Both the position numbers and the translations under genes were made by a program. Shown here piece by piece: positions 13,827 to 24,911 of a stretch of 64,000 nucleotides of DNA. The notes under the pieces are model-generated. The model was not told where the DNA came from, did no database searches, and saw nothing but the letters and a program-made list of their open reading frames with translations. Where the stretch lies: positions 248,001 through 312,000 of the forward strand of contig JAMPIT010000437.1 of the NCBI GenBank assembly GCA_026261815.1, given 5' to 3'. This stretch comes from Monarcha castaneiventris obscurior (lineage: Eukaryota > Chordata > Aves > Passeriformes > Monarchidae). Within the stretch, counting starts at the first letter, position 1. Each line of letters starts with the position of its first letter.

Positions 13827-14969
13827 AGGCAGTTTCCAGGTGTGATCTGCGGTGTGTTGTGATCCTGAAGTGAGGACGTGGGGGTAAGATGTCCAAGTTG
13901 GAGCCTTCTGTTACAGAGGAATGAAATCTGCAGTGCAGCAGCAGAGCTAATGGCTTCCTGAAGTCACCTAGAGCTGGATCTTGGCTTTGGGCAGCAGCCG
14001 AAGCAATCTTGTGCAACCAGACAGAAACTGAGAGTGAGTGGGACTGGAGGTACCTGTTGTTAGATTGGGCTGGAGCGGGATTGACCATTGTAGCAGCCCC
14101 CTCTGCTCTGTCAGCAGAGCAAAGGAACCCTCAGCCGCACTTACTCACTGAATACTGCACGGACAAGAACCTGTCGGGTTCCAGCATCCACGGGGTGCTT
14201 CCTTCCAGAGGCTGTTGCATGTCTGTGGCAAAGATGATTGCAGGCGATACAGGGTGTGCCGGATTGAGTGACTTGCTCTCTGGCACGGCTGAGATGGTTT
14301 CAGTGAAACTCCTGGTGACTAGGCAGCCCAGCTGACACCCGTGTGCCTTGGGCTGGCTGGAGGGCCCGTGGGCAGGGATTGTTGGCACCGCAGTGCTCCC
14401 TGAGCCACTGCCCAGGGTGAGCTCACAGCAGTTATGAGTGGGGATTTCTCTTGCCACTGGTGGGCTGTGTCCTGTGCTGTTACCAGGCAGAGCTGCAGTA
14501 AAACATCACTGGTGCACATCACACATACTGCGACAGGGGCTGTCTTTAACTGTGGGAGTGTTCTTCTGTACACCAGCTCCAGACCAAATAGGGCTCAGTC
14601 TCCTCTTCCCCTCATGCAGGGTTGTTGGGAGGATGAATCTCATCAGGTATAGCAGCATCCAGACACCTCACAGGTCTTCAATTACGGTAATATCTCCTCA
14701 ACCAATGCCCAGAGGGATAAAATAACTAAGGGGATGGGTATGCTGCTCCTTTTTTTATTTCTCTTTTATTACATGGGTTAGAGCCTTTGTTCCAAACACA
14801 GTCCAAGCTGCCTTTGAAATCAGCAATGTGACTGCAACCTCATGCACTTCATTATTTCCTTTCTTTTCCATATAGTCTCATTCTGTTTCTCCCTTCCCTA
14901 AAGCGAGCAGCCTCCAGGGTGTTTGCAGCACTGCGGTTTGACACAGAGAGGCTGGGAAGCTGATCCATG

Positions 14970-15062
14970 CAGTGATTAAGTCACTCTCACAAGGTCACGC
15001 GGTGAATTGCTGGTGCCGCCAAGAATAGCACCCCGAGTCTCTTGGCTCTCTCAAGCCCACCC
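14970..15062 (-). mobile_element. MIR-like ancient SINE fragment (reverse orientation)
   Basis: The order GTGATTAAGTCACTC, CACAAGGTCACGCGG, TGAATTGCTGGTGCC and a degenerate CCAAGAATAGCACCCCGAGTC parallels the reverse complement of the MIR core (…TTAAGTAACTTGCCCAAGGTC…). It lies 1.7 kb from another MIR-like piece of opposite orientation. Fairly convincing in its ordered matches, but diverged. Confidence 0.5.
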
Positions 15063-15245
15063 TCAACACTCCAGCCTCCTTTCCTTAGTGAGCATGATCT
15101 GATTCATAATGCAGGAGCTCTGCTGCAAGGCTGGCTACCTCTGTGATCCTGCTGCAGCTACAGAGGAAAGCAGCCGGGCTCAGGCAGTGACGGAGATTGC
15201 ACATGCCTGTAGCAAAAAGTCTAAACCCCAGAAATGGTATTTAGC

Positions 15246-15270
15246 AGCTTATCTTATCTACAGATAAGCT
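15246..15270. promoter_or_regulatory. Inverted repeat carrying three GATA motifs
   Basis: Arms AGCTTATCT (15246-15254) and AGATAAGCT (15262-15270) are perfect inverted copies around a 7-base spacer. They contain three WGATAR-type sites: at 15249-15254, 15254-15259 (overlapping by one base) and 15262-15267. Clustered palindromic GATA sites are typical of GATA-factor enhancers. A MEF2-like TTAAAAATAG follows at about 15290-15299. Enhancer activity is an inference from motifs. Confidence 0.4.
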
Positions 15271-15374
15271 CATAAAATGTACTGACTGGTTAAAAATAGG
15301 TTTTAAAGTTCTTGGCAAACATCTTGACCTTTTTATTCTTTGTTTTTTTGCTGCAGTATGAAAATACCATTTCA

Positions 15375-15392
15375 ATTATTATTATTATTATT
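15375..15392. repeat. (ATT)6 microsatellite
   Basis: Eighteen bases of ATT trinucleotide, about 105 bp from the GATA inverted repeat at 15246-15270, in an AT-rich block of about 250 bp. Confidence 0.95.
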
Positions 15393-18300
15393 GGCTTTTT
15401 CTGGTCTTTTTGGAAAAGGACCAAATTATTGATGGGTGTTTTTAGCTTTTAATTGTGCCTCAAGTGTTAAACTTATTCCTGCTATTCGTTTGCAGTATGT
15501 TTAGGCTATGTTTAGGCAAATGCAAATGTAAGCGGTTATTCAGTGCCTTTGGCACTCTGAACAGCATGTACTGAACTCCTGGGGCTTGGTACAAAGCCTC
15601 AGCCTCCAGCACTAACAAAGCCTGTGCAGGCAGCAGCTAAAATTGGAGAACTACCTAGGCTTGACAGAGGGGTTCAGAAGATCTGGGAAGACCATGAATC
15701 ATGTGCCTAGCTTTTGTCTTATGGACTGGGTAAATGGAATAAGGGCATTTTTGCCTATGTCCTGGTAGCTGAGTGTGCTCTTGAGGTCTGTACATGCTCA
15801 GCCTGTAGTGCTGGGGCCTGTGGAGCCTTTGCAGTGTGAAGTTTACCAGCAAGGTTCCTCTGGATGTATTGACAGTCAGTGTGTTCTTGAAGCATAATGG
15901 AGGCTTTCCTTGGACAAACGCCACAGTGCTGGAAGTGAAGCGAGCCAGCATGGTGCTGCTGCCTGCTGCGTGTTCATTGGCAGCAGCTCGGGGTTTTTAC
16001 AGTTGTTTGCCTGTTACCCAATCTATTTCAAGCTGTGATGGAATAAGGATGGCATTCGATCACAGTACTGCACACAACTGTTTGGCTTTTATAACCCATG
16101 TTTTAAATGGGAGGTTTTTCTGTGTGTGCTTTTGTCTTCAAATAACTTCAGACTCGTAGGTTTAGGCTTGGTGCTCTCTGCTGGCCTTTTCTGTGGCCTG
16201 ACGAGAGAACTCACAACTCTTGCTCTAGAGGGTAATGGGTTACTGAGGTGAGAATCTCTTTAAAGGAAGAGGGTGCTGATGACTGTGGGGCACATAGAAC
16301 AGAGCCTCCATCCTGGGTCTAGGTCTCATGATGGAAATTAAAGGTTTCTTTGTAACTGTCTTTTTATTGGGCTTTATTTATCATCAGGTGTCTGTGTCTC
16401 CTGTTCTTGGGTTTATTGACCAGGTTGCATACTATGTAAAGGCTTTAATATCTGGTGCTACAGGTTAAATCTCTCCCATCATGGCAATGATCAGCTGCTA
16501 GTGCTGGGTCTAACACTGTTTTTCTGGGTCATGCAAGTTTGGCCCCACACGTTTCAGTGGATTAGGTACATTTGTGGTTACAGTGAAGTTTAGTCTCATG
16601 TCACTTGTTTCAGTGCTGTGGGGAGTGAGGCAGCAGGTTTGCTGCTTCCTGCAAGTGAGTACAGCCAGGAGATGGATGTTTGCCATCTGGGAGGAAAACC
16701 AGGACTGGCATAGCAAGTAGTCAGCCAGTCATGAGAAAAGGTAAAAAAAGCACTTAGTGGAGAGAGGGATGAAGTACAGAGAGGTGGAGAGACAGGGATC
16801 AGTCATAGATGTCTTTTGTCTCCTTGCATCATAACCTGAGAAACTCTGGAAAGCAAATCACCAAAGCTGCTGCTTTAGGCTGTCTTTGAGTGAAAAGGAA
16901 AACCATGGGACATTCCTGCTTTATTCTGAATGTTTTTCAAGGCCTACATAGATAATTGATATCCATAAAACAAACATGCCTTGGTTGTCATTTGAAGTTA
17001 GATTTTTGCCCATATATTCTCTTGCTTTCCTGTTTTGATGTCCAAGTTTTTATAAAACATCTGCCTTTTCATTTTATATTTCCAAGCTGCACTTACAAAT
17101 ACCAGATTTGGGGCAACTGTGTACCTCATCCATACACACAAATATCTGATACCTGTGATACCCTGGGACTGCAGCCCTCTCTCAGCCTTGAAAGCCAGAG
17201 CCCAGGGGCGGCTGAGCCATTGTGCAGGCTTATGCTGCATGCGTGAGAGACAATCACCTTCTGCATGAAGTGAAATTACAGCTGATGAAACCTCCACCTG
17301 TGTATAATGTAGGTTAGAAGGAAATCTGGAATAGCTGGTATGTTAGAGTGAACTACAGTTTGTGCTGTTACTGCAACAGCTATTTCCCTGGAAAGCCTTC
17401 ACTTGAAGTAAAGAGGCAAATTGTAGCAATTTGGCCCAATGCAAGTACATGATGCCCCAAAATCTAACTGTACAGTTACTAAAGAGAAGGCTGAGTCAGC
17501 TTTTAGTGAGAAGTATACAAAGAATTCAATCCTTAAAAAATCTAGCTAATTTATCGTCTATTTTTAGAGTTCAGCTCCTCTGCTACAGATATTATCTGAG
17601 GGATGGCTCAGAACCATTGAAGCCAAGGCTAACATCCTATCTTATTCTGGTTTTACTAAATCAGATTTAGAGCCAGTAAGACCCAATGGGTCTTATTCTT
17701 ACATGTACTTTGTTGATGTGTCCTTTCTGTTGATTTCAGGGTTATGAACCTTTCTGCAGCAAGATCTGAAGCAGCCAGATTCCAGCTTAGATCAAAGTCC
17801 TTAAGATTCACTTGTGATTTCCAGTAAGGCTTCTTTATGGTATTTCTGATTAACATTATGAAGTCATAAGGTTTTATTGTGTCTGAAATGCCATAGGAAT
17901 TTTCTGCTGACCTTTCAAAAACTTGTTATACTTCAGTGCCCTTTGCTTGTGATTTCCAAAACAACCTGTGTCCTGTAAAAGCAATTCTTCACACAGTTTT
18001 GAATGTGTTTTCCAGCACTTCCTGGGGTTGTCCCTGATCCAAGCTCTGCTTTGGTGTGAGTGCACAAGAAGCTGAAAGAGAGGCTGATTACTTTCTGCAG
18101 CTCACCTCCATTTTGCCTCTTGTGTTAAGGGCCATAAAGCAGAAAAGTAATTGGAAACTGGGAGCTGAAGACAGTGCTGTGGATGTACTTGTGAGAGCTG
18201 GTTGCCCTTTTTCTTCCTTGCCTCCTTACTCAGCTGTTAATGTATTTGGATCAAAAATGGAGGATTTTTGTCTGGCTGAGGCAGGCTGGCTGGCAGCTGG

Positions 18301-21300
18301 TGGCCACCACTGGCCGAGGGCCCCTGGGCCTGGACGGGCTACTTGTCCTGCAGTCCTTGCAGCAGCTGGCTCTGGGTGACCAGCTTCCTTTACTTAGAAG
18401 GCTGATACATCCATGGGCTGGGACATGATAAACTGAGCAGCTGAATGCTTTGGAACCTGCAAAAAACAACAGAGGGCGGAGTTTCGTTGCATTTTGAGCT
18501 TGTTCTGTGGAAGGCAAAAGTAACACTCTGGAATTCTTTATTCATGTCATCCCAACATGGAGTATGGTGAGCTGCAAAGCATGATAGGTGCAGACAGTGT
18601 TTGTGCTGATAACAGGGTTTGAAATGTTTCCTGTCATGGAAAAGATGAGCAAGCTAGTTCCACATCACCTTTCTTTTCTGAGACTTGTGACTACTGTCAG
18701 TGTTCCTGCTATTTCAATTCATGAGCTGCTGCCCTGTGTGATATTAACACCATCGCTATGCATGGTCCAATGTCACCTTCCCAGAAATGGATGAAGAGAC
18801 TAAGAGGGCATGAGCCTCCCAGAGCTTCCTCCTCCTGTCTCCTGCCCTTCACAATTTGCTGTTGTGAACTGCTTGAGATAAAGCAGGGGCAGGAGAGCAC
18901 AGAGACCAAGGTGGCAGCAGAAGGGGAGAGCATAAAGGGACCAAAGAGAGAGGAAACGCACGAGCCACAGGTAGAGAAGGCCAGGATGCCATACTTGGTG
19001 CCAAAAATCTTTGTTTTGGCCATGGTTAGCGCCCTGTGCTGAGGAAAGAGCAGGCCTGCAGAAGTGTTCCCTGTTACGCCTGGCCACAGTAATCCATACC
19101 TTGAGCAAGGAAAAAGCCATCCCTTCCTCCTGACAGGTAGAGGAGCCTGGCCAGTCCTGAAGAAATCCATCCCAGATGTGTCCCCTGTAGTCAGTGCTGC
19201 AGGATTCAAACTCCTGCTCTGGCAAGCTCGAAGGATCATTATCAAAAGACCAACAACAAGCTCATCTGGTGCTGCTCTGGGCTTTTGAAGCTCATGTTCC
19301 CAATCAGACGTGATGTAAAAGCCTCATTCTACAGGCAGATGATGCAGTACCAATAAGTGAAGTCTCTGTAGGGGTGAAATTGTCATCTAAATTCTACTTC
19401 TGGAGGCCTTGCACACATGGAAGACAGCAGCTATATTTGCTGGGAAAACTAATAGGTGCAGGACCATTCCTCTGACCAGGAAGCACTGAAACATTAAATA
19501 GAAGAACCTGCAGATTCTTTCTGCAGTTTTATTTACTTGCTACAATTGCAGGCAAAGAGGACTAGATTTTTCTGCAGCATACACCCAACAGTGGTGAGCC
19601 CTGTGTCCATTTGCCTTTGCTATGAGCAATCAATATCAGGGTTGATTGAACAGCAGCTTGTGTGGATGCACCAGGTGTTCTATGCACGAACTTGGAGAAC
19701 AAGATACTGATTGATCCTAAGACTTTTTTTTTTCACAGGTGTTCTGAAAGGGGCAGTTGGACAGAAATCCACTTTGGTGAATCTGAGACACTTGGGTCTC
19801 TTTTATTGTGAAAGAGGGAAGATAGCCTAATTAACCATGCTGGAGCTGTTGTCAGCACTGATGGTACATCTCTTGAGCCAACAAATACTCCTTGCAGTGG
19901 ATGTCAGTGGGTACAGAACCAGACTGCCAAGAAACTTCTTGGAATTTCCTTTCCTTTTGCTTCCTTGGGAGCAGGATCTTCTCCCAGCCACCCTTAGCCA
20001 GCATGAACTTCTCCTCCACAGACTGGTGCATCCTTAACAAGCAGGGTTGCTGTCTCCACTTGGTTTGCCCTGTGCTATCCAGCTTGCTCAGTAGTGTTAC
20101 AGCTTTATACAGCTTGGTACCTTGAAAGTCTTTTCTGGGGCAGGTAGTTCAGGAAGAGAAGCAGTGATTCAGTGCTAAAGCTGCCCATTCTTTATACTTG
20201 AGCTTGTTCCTGTGTGTATTTGGGCACTCATGCATATCTCCTCTCCAGCATTTTATGCCCCTCTTCTCATTAGTGCTTTATCTCCCTTCTGCTCTTTAGT
20301 GCCCGTTATCTCTTGTCAGCTCTCTGTGCTACAGAGAGGAGGACACTGAGGGGAGTCCTGTGAATCAGCCTCAACTGGCATCTCCAGGAGCGCTGTGCAT
20401 GTGGTGATGGATGTTTCATGTGAGTGTCCTTCTCCTCCCACAGCTGTATCATACATCTGTGCTCTTGCTGCTGACTCCTGTAGCACATTCCATGCTTTGG
20501 TCTTCCCATCCCTGCCTGGGTTCTCCTTTGCAGGCCCCTGCTGGTGAGTAGCCTATCTGCTGTCTGGCTGCATCCACTGTCCCGGTTTAGTTTCCTCTGT
20601 CATTTTCCTCTGTGAACACCTCGTGCAAACTCCATACCCACCTGTCTGGAAGTCATTCTCTGTCTCTGGTTGTGAGTGGTATCTGCATGTTTGGTTCACC
20701 TTCCACTTCCTGGCTCTGATTCTCCTCCCATTCCTAAGCAGTGTGGCTCTGCTGCACACAAGAAAATTGTGCCGGCGTCAGGCTGGAGTGAGCCAGGAGC
20801 AGTCATCCCCCAATGGCTTTACACTCCTCACAGGTACCTGAAGGAACCAGTGAAAGTGGCTGGTGTCCAGAGTATGCAAATGTGTGTGACAGATGAACCA
20901 GGTGCCCATTTTTTTGTGACTTGAATAAAGCAGGTGTGTGCACATAGGCAGGGTTCTACTGAGGCACTCTCCTTTATGCATGTGGCTGCTTCAGTTTGTC
21001 CCCAGTGCCACATTACTGCTTCTGGGCCTCTGCCCTTGGCCTGTGGTGAGAGAAGATGAGCAGCTGGCAGGAAGGTAGCAAGAATGTGCTACTTAAGCAT
21101 AGGTTGCTAATGGCTGTGTTCCCAGTCTCCAGATGTGTGGTTGCTCTGGGATGCCGGGACCTCCCTCTGTGCTGTGGTAGACAATTCCATTATTAGCTTA
21201 GTGGCAGCGTTTCATATGCCAACACTCGTGACTGCAGGACTGTTTAATTTTCACTACTCTGAAGTATCTTATTTGTCACCTGCTAGCTTCTGCTTTGTGA

Positions 21301-22076
21301 AGATCAAATGCCAAAGTCCTTACCTAGATTTTTACTCAGTTAGGGCTGGGGCATGGATCCTGTCTGAACAGACCATTATATCTGGTCAGGATCAGGGGCA
21401 GGATGAGAGGCAGTATAAGGTCTTGAATTCAGAAAGTCAGTCACTTCTAGGCTAAGCAGTAGAAAACCCCCATCTTCAGGGATGGGTATCTAATCTCCTT
21501 TCTGTTGTTAGTTTCTGTTTGGAGAAATGAAAAATCAGTACTGCTAAAAACACTGCCCACTCACATTTTGAAGCTGGACTGTGCAGATGAGGTGTGTGGT
21601 TGTGAGTGCCTGACTGCAGGTTCTGACCCCTCTCTAGTGTGGAGAGCTGCTGCTGTGAGCAAATCATCCTGCAGTTCACTGCTGGGGGCCTCTCTTTAAT
21701 TATTGAGTGCCAGAATAGATGTATATTGAGTTACTTTGCTGGCAAATATCATCTCCAGCATCTCATATAACTCTGCAATGATCTCAGTTTTCTTACCTGC
21801 ATAACATGGTCTTCTTCAAAGAATCTAAAACAAGACAAAATGTGGTTTTATATATTGCTTGTCTGGAAGTACATGTTTCCAGAGAACAATGAGTTGTACA
21901 CTGGCTTAGAGGGTAGCCTTCCCTGGCAGCATGGATTGCTCTTATTTACAGTCAAGCCTGCACTTGGATGTGCAGCAGAATGAAGCAGGATGTGCATGGT
22001 GCATTTTTAAACCATCCAACCAAAACAAAAAACCAACCCCTCAAAAGTTCAGCAAAAAGAGAGAGTGGTCTAAGCC
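15393..22076. other. Intergenic DNA, no supported gene
   Basis: I see no coding exon or repeat element here. The longest frames (about 18.7-19.25 kb, both strands) are mutually overlapping and have no recognisable domain. A MIR-like CTCATTCTACAGG scrap near 19.32 kb is too short to call. Confidence 0.65.
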
Positions 22077-23289
22077 AGCACAGTTTTATGAGAGGAAAGT
22101 CCTGCTTGTCAAACCTGATTTCCTTTTATGATAAAGTAACCCACCTAGCTGATCAAGGGGAGCCCGTCAATGTAGTCTTTTGAGATTTCAGTAAAGCTTT
22201 CGATACTGTCTCTCATGATATCCTTCTGGACAGCCTGTCCATCTCACAGCCGGATAAATGTGTCATGGGATGGGTGAGCAACTGGCTCACGGGTCGGGTG
22301 CAAAGGGTGACAGTGACTGGGTGACATCAGACTGGCACCGCTCCCTTAGCGGGGTTCTGCAGAGCTCCACCCTTGGCCCTGTGCTCTTCAACATCTTCAT
22401 AAATTACTTGGATGCAGGACTGGAAGGGATACTGAGCCAGTTCACAGATGATGCAAAACTGAGAGGAGCTGTTGACTCCCTCGAGGGCAGGAAGGCCCTG
22501 CAGAGACACCTCGACAAATTAGAGGACTGGGCAATCACCAACTGTGTGAAGTTCAATAAGGAAAATGCCAGATTCTGCACCTGGGATGGGGCAACCCTGG
22601 ATCTACAGGGGACTGGGGAATAAGAAGCTGGAAAGCAGCACCTGGAAAGGGACCTGTGGGTCCTGGTTGACAGTTGAATATGAGTCAGCAGAGCCTGGCA
22701 GTCAGGAGGTCCAGCTGTGTCTGGGGGCATCAGGCCCAGCGTCGCCAGCGGGGCAAGGGAGGGGATTGTTCTACTCTGCTCTGCGCTGGGGTGGCCTCAC
22801 CTGGAGTCCTGGGAACAGTCTTGCCCACCACAGTATAAGAAAGGCATTAAGCTATTCGAGAGTGTCAAAAGGAGGGCAATGAAGATGGTGAAGGGCCTTG
22901 AGGGGAAGCCATATGAGGAACAGCTGAGGGTTCAGCCTGGAGGAGACTGAGGGAAGACCTCATCACAGTCTACAGCTTTCTCTGGAGGAGAAGAAGAGCG
23001 GCAGACAGTGATCTCTCCTCTAAGGTGACCAGTGACAGGACCTGAAGGAATGGCCTCAAGTTGTCAGAGGAGGTTTAGGTTAGATGTTAGAAGAAGGTTC
23101 TTCATCCAGAGTGTGGTTGGGCACTGGAACAGGCTTCCCAGAGAAGTGGTCATAGCATCAAGCCTGACAGAGTTCCAGGAGCATTTGAACAATACCTTCA
23201 GGAACATGGTGTGACTCTGCAAGACCAGGAGTTGGACTCGATGAGCCTTGTGAGTCCCTTCCAACTCAGCATATTCTGTGATTCTGTGG
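22077..23289 (+). mobile_element. CR1 non-LTR retrotransposon, 3' portion with broken reverse transcriptase frame
   Basis: A 1.2-kb 5'-truncated CR1. Translation in pieces shows parts of the CR1 reverse transcriptase: the RGKSCL region (about 22090), motif A as DFSKAFDTVSH (about 22184) directly after an in-frame TGA, motif B-like GVLQSSTLGPVLFNIFIN (about 22350), and the catalytic motif as FTDDAKL (about 22440). At least one stop and one frameshift separate these, so it cannot encode an active enzyme. The 3' end shows the standard CR1 tail and finishes with two copies of ATTCTGTG (23273-23288), the octamer repeat typical of CR1. It is a dead copy. The 5' edge is approximate. Confidence 0.93.
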
Positions 23290-24751
23290 ATTTTGCTCTC
23301 ACTGCTCTGAAATATTCCATTTGTCAGCTGTTGCTGTAGAAGACCTGGCTGACATGTCATGAGGGAACTGCAGTAGTAGTTCTGGCCAAGTGGTGCATGA
23401 CTCCAGAGGCTGCCTGCATCCATGCAAGCTGTACCAGTGTCACTTGCAGGAGCACCTGGAAGTGGGGAGGGAGAGAAAATCAACATCCACATTTATAATT
23501 TTTCCCAGCTTGCAGAGATGCAAATGGCTCCCAGTGTCCCCTAATCCCTTCTCTGTCCTGCTGTCACACACAGGCTGCAGGCATTAGAGCTGCAAGCAGT
23601 GGTGGAGAAATTGGCCATGGATCTCTTGACCTTTAGTTCCTGTAAAATCCTCTGGGTAATGTAGTTTCCAGTGCTCACGACCGTGATACAACTATTACAT
23701 ATGTTCTTTCTAAGTATGGCAAGCAAAACTTGTCATTCCTTATTTTGCAAAAGAATAAAACTGGTGAATTCCATGTAATCCTGATGATAGTTTACAGAAG
23801 AAAGAAACATTACCCAATGCCTAAATGGAAGAAAAGGCAATACTGTGGTTAGTTGATACTTTTGTTATTCACAAGTTTCAGCAAATTTCATGAGTCAGGC
23901 AGGAGCTGTGAGCCCGAGGTCCCTCCTGTGTAAGCCCTCAGGTGCGTCCCCTGCAGCAGTGCTGGCAGGTTCTGCAGCTGGGATCTCTGGTATTGCTGTA
24001 TCCCCGGGCTGGCGAGAGCAGGGAAGCAGGGCTCCATCTACCGCTGTGTGGGGAGAAGGCAAAAATAACCAGGATGGCATTTCTCCACAAGGGAAAGCTA
24101 CTGGATACGGTGAAGTATGTGTGCTTTTTTTTTTCTTTTTTTCTCTTTTTTCTTTTTTCTTGTTTTTTCCTTTTCCCTGTGGCTTTCAGAGCCCTTCACT
24201 TCCAATCCAGTTCGCTGATTGGGACATTGTGCAGGTCTGTAGCTGGGGACAGTCCCCACTTGTACATCATGTCACGTGAGTCTGGAGAAAACAGCAGGGA
24301 AACAAAGTGACTTGTACACACACACACAGAGAATTGGAAGCAGAATCAGAAAGGAACCCTGATTTCCAGTCTGTTTCTCTGACAGAATGGGGTTCATGCT
24401 CCAAAACATGTTGAATACAGAGAGCTCGTGGAGGGCTGCAAGAGCAGGGACAGGGTTAGGATAGTGCACAATTCTGCAGCGTTTTGTTTGGTTTGCCACT
24501 GCTCTGTTTCTGAACTTCCTGTACTTGTATAGCCAGAGATGTGTTCCTTCTGTACGAACATATACACAGGCATTTATATGAGAAGTGAGCTCTTCATGAG
24601 CCATAGGTCCTCTTCTGCCAAGCTTGGGGATGCAGCCAGGGGTGTGAGCCCTGAACCCAGGGCTGTATGCAAGTTCTGCAAGCAAATTCGGTCCTCAGTA
24701 CTTTCAGCTAAAATCCTGCTCTCTGCCTTGGAGATTGTACCTTAATAGCAG
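23290..24751. other. Intergenic DNA between two CR1 copies
   Basis: Apart from the T-rich tract at 24125-24178 and a short (AC) run at 24316-24328 nothing is recognisable. Open frames at 23.9-24.3 kb pass through the T-rich tract, giving Phe/Ser runs, and are not considered genes. Confidence 0.65.
24125..24178. repeat. T-rich low-complexity tract
   Basis: Fifty-odd bases of T runs broken by single C and one G. It resembles a polypyrimidine tract but has no AG acceptor with a coding exon after it, or a reverse-orientation poly(A) tail of an unrecognised retrocopy. I see no gene on the minus strand beside it. Confidence 0.85.
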
Positions 24752-24911
24752 ACCAGGTTGTCCAGGGCAGCTGTGGCTGCGCATCCCTGGAAGTGTTCAA
24801 GTCCAGGTTGGGCAACCTGGTCTAGTGAAATGTGACCCTGCTGATGATGGGATTGGTGGTCAAGATGGTTTTTAAAGGTCTCTTCCTACACAAACCAGTC
24901 TGTGATTCTAT
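24752..24911 (+). mobile_element. CR1 3'-end fragment
   Basis: About 160 bp with the familiar CR1 tail order: GGCAGCTGTGGCTGC, CATCCCTGGAAGTGTTCAAG, CCAGGTTGGGCAACCTGGTC, and the end CAGTCTGTGATTCTATA. Strongly 5'-truncated and non-coding. It lies 1.5 kb downstream of the larger CR1, in the same orientation, and is probably an independent insertion because both have their own 3' ends. Confidence 0.9.

Noticed and set aside
18709..19245. 178-codon minus-strand frame with an opposing plus-strand frame
   Set aside because: Both strands are open over the same bases and neither translation is recognisable.
19320..19350. MIR-like CTCATTCTACAGG scrap
   Set aside because: Only about a dozen bases agree; not distinguishable from chance.
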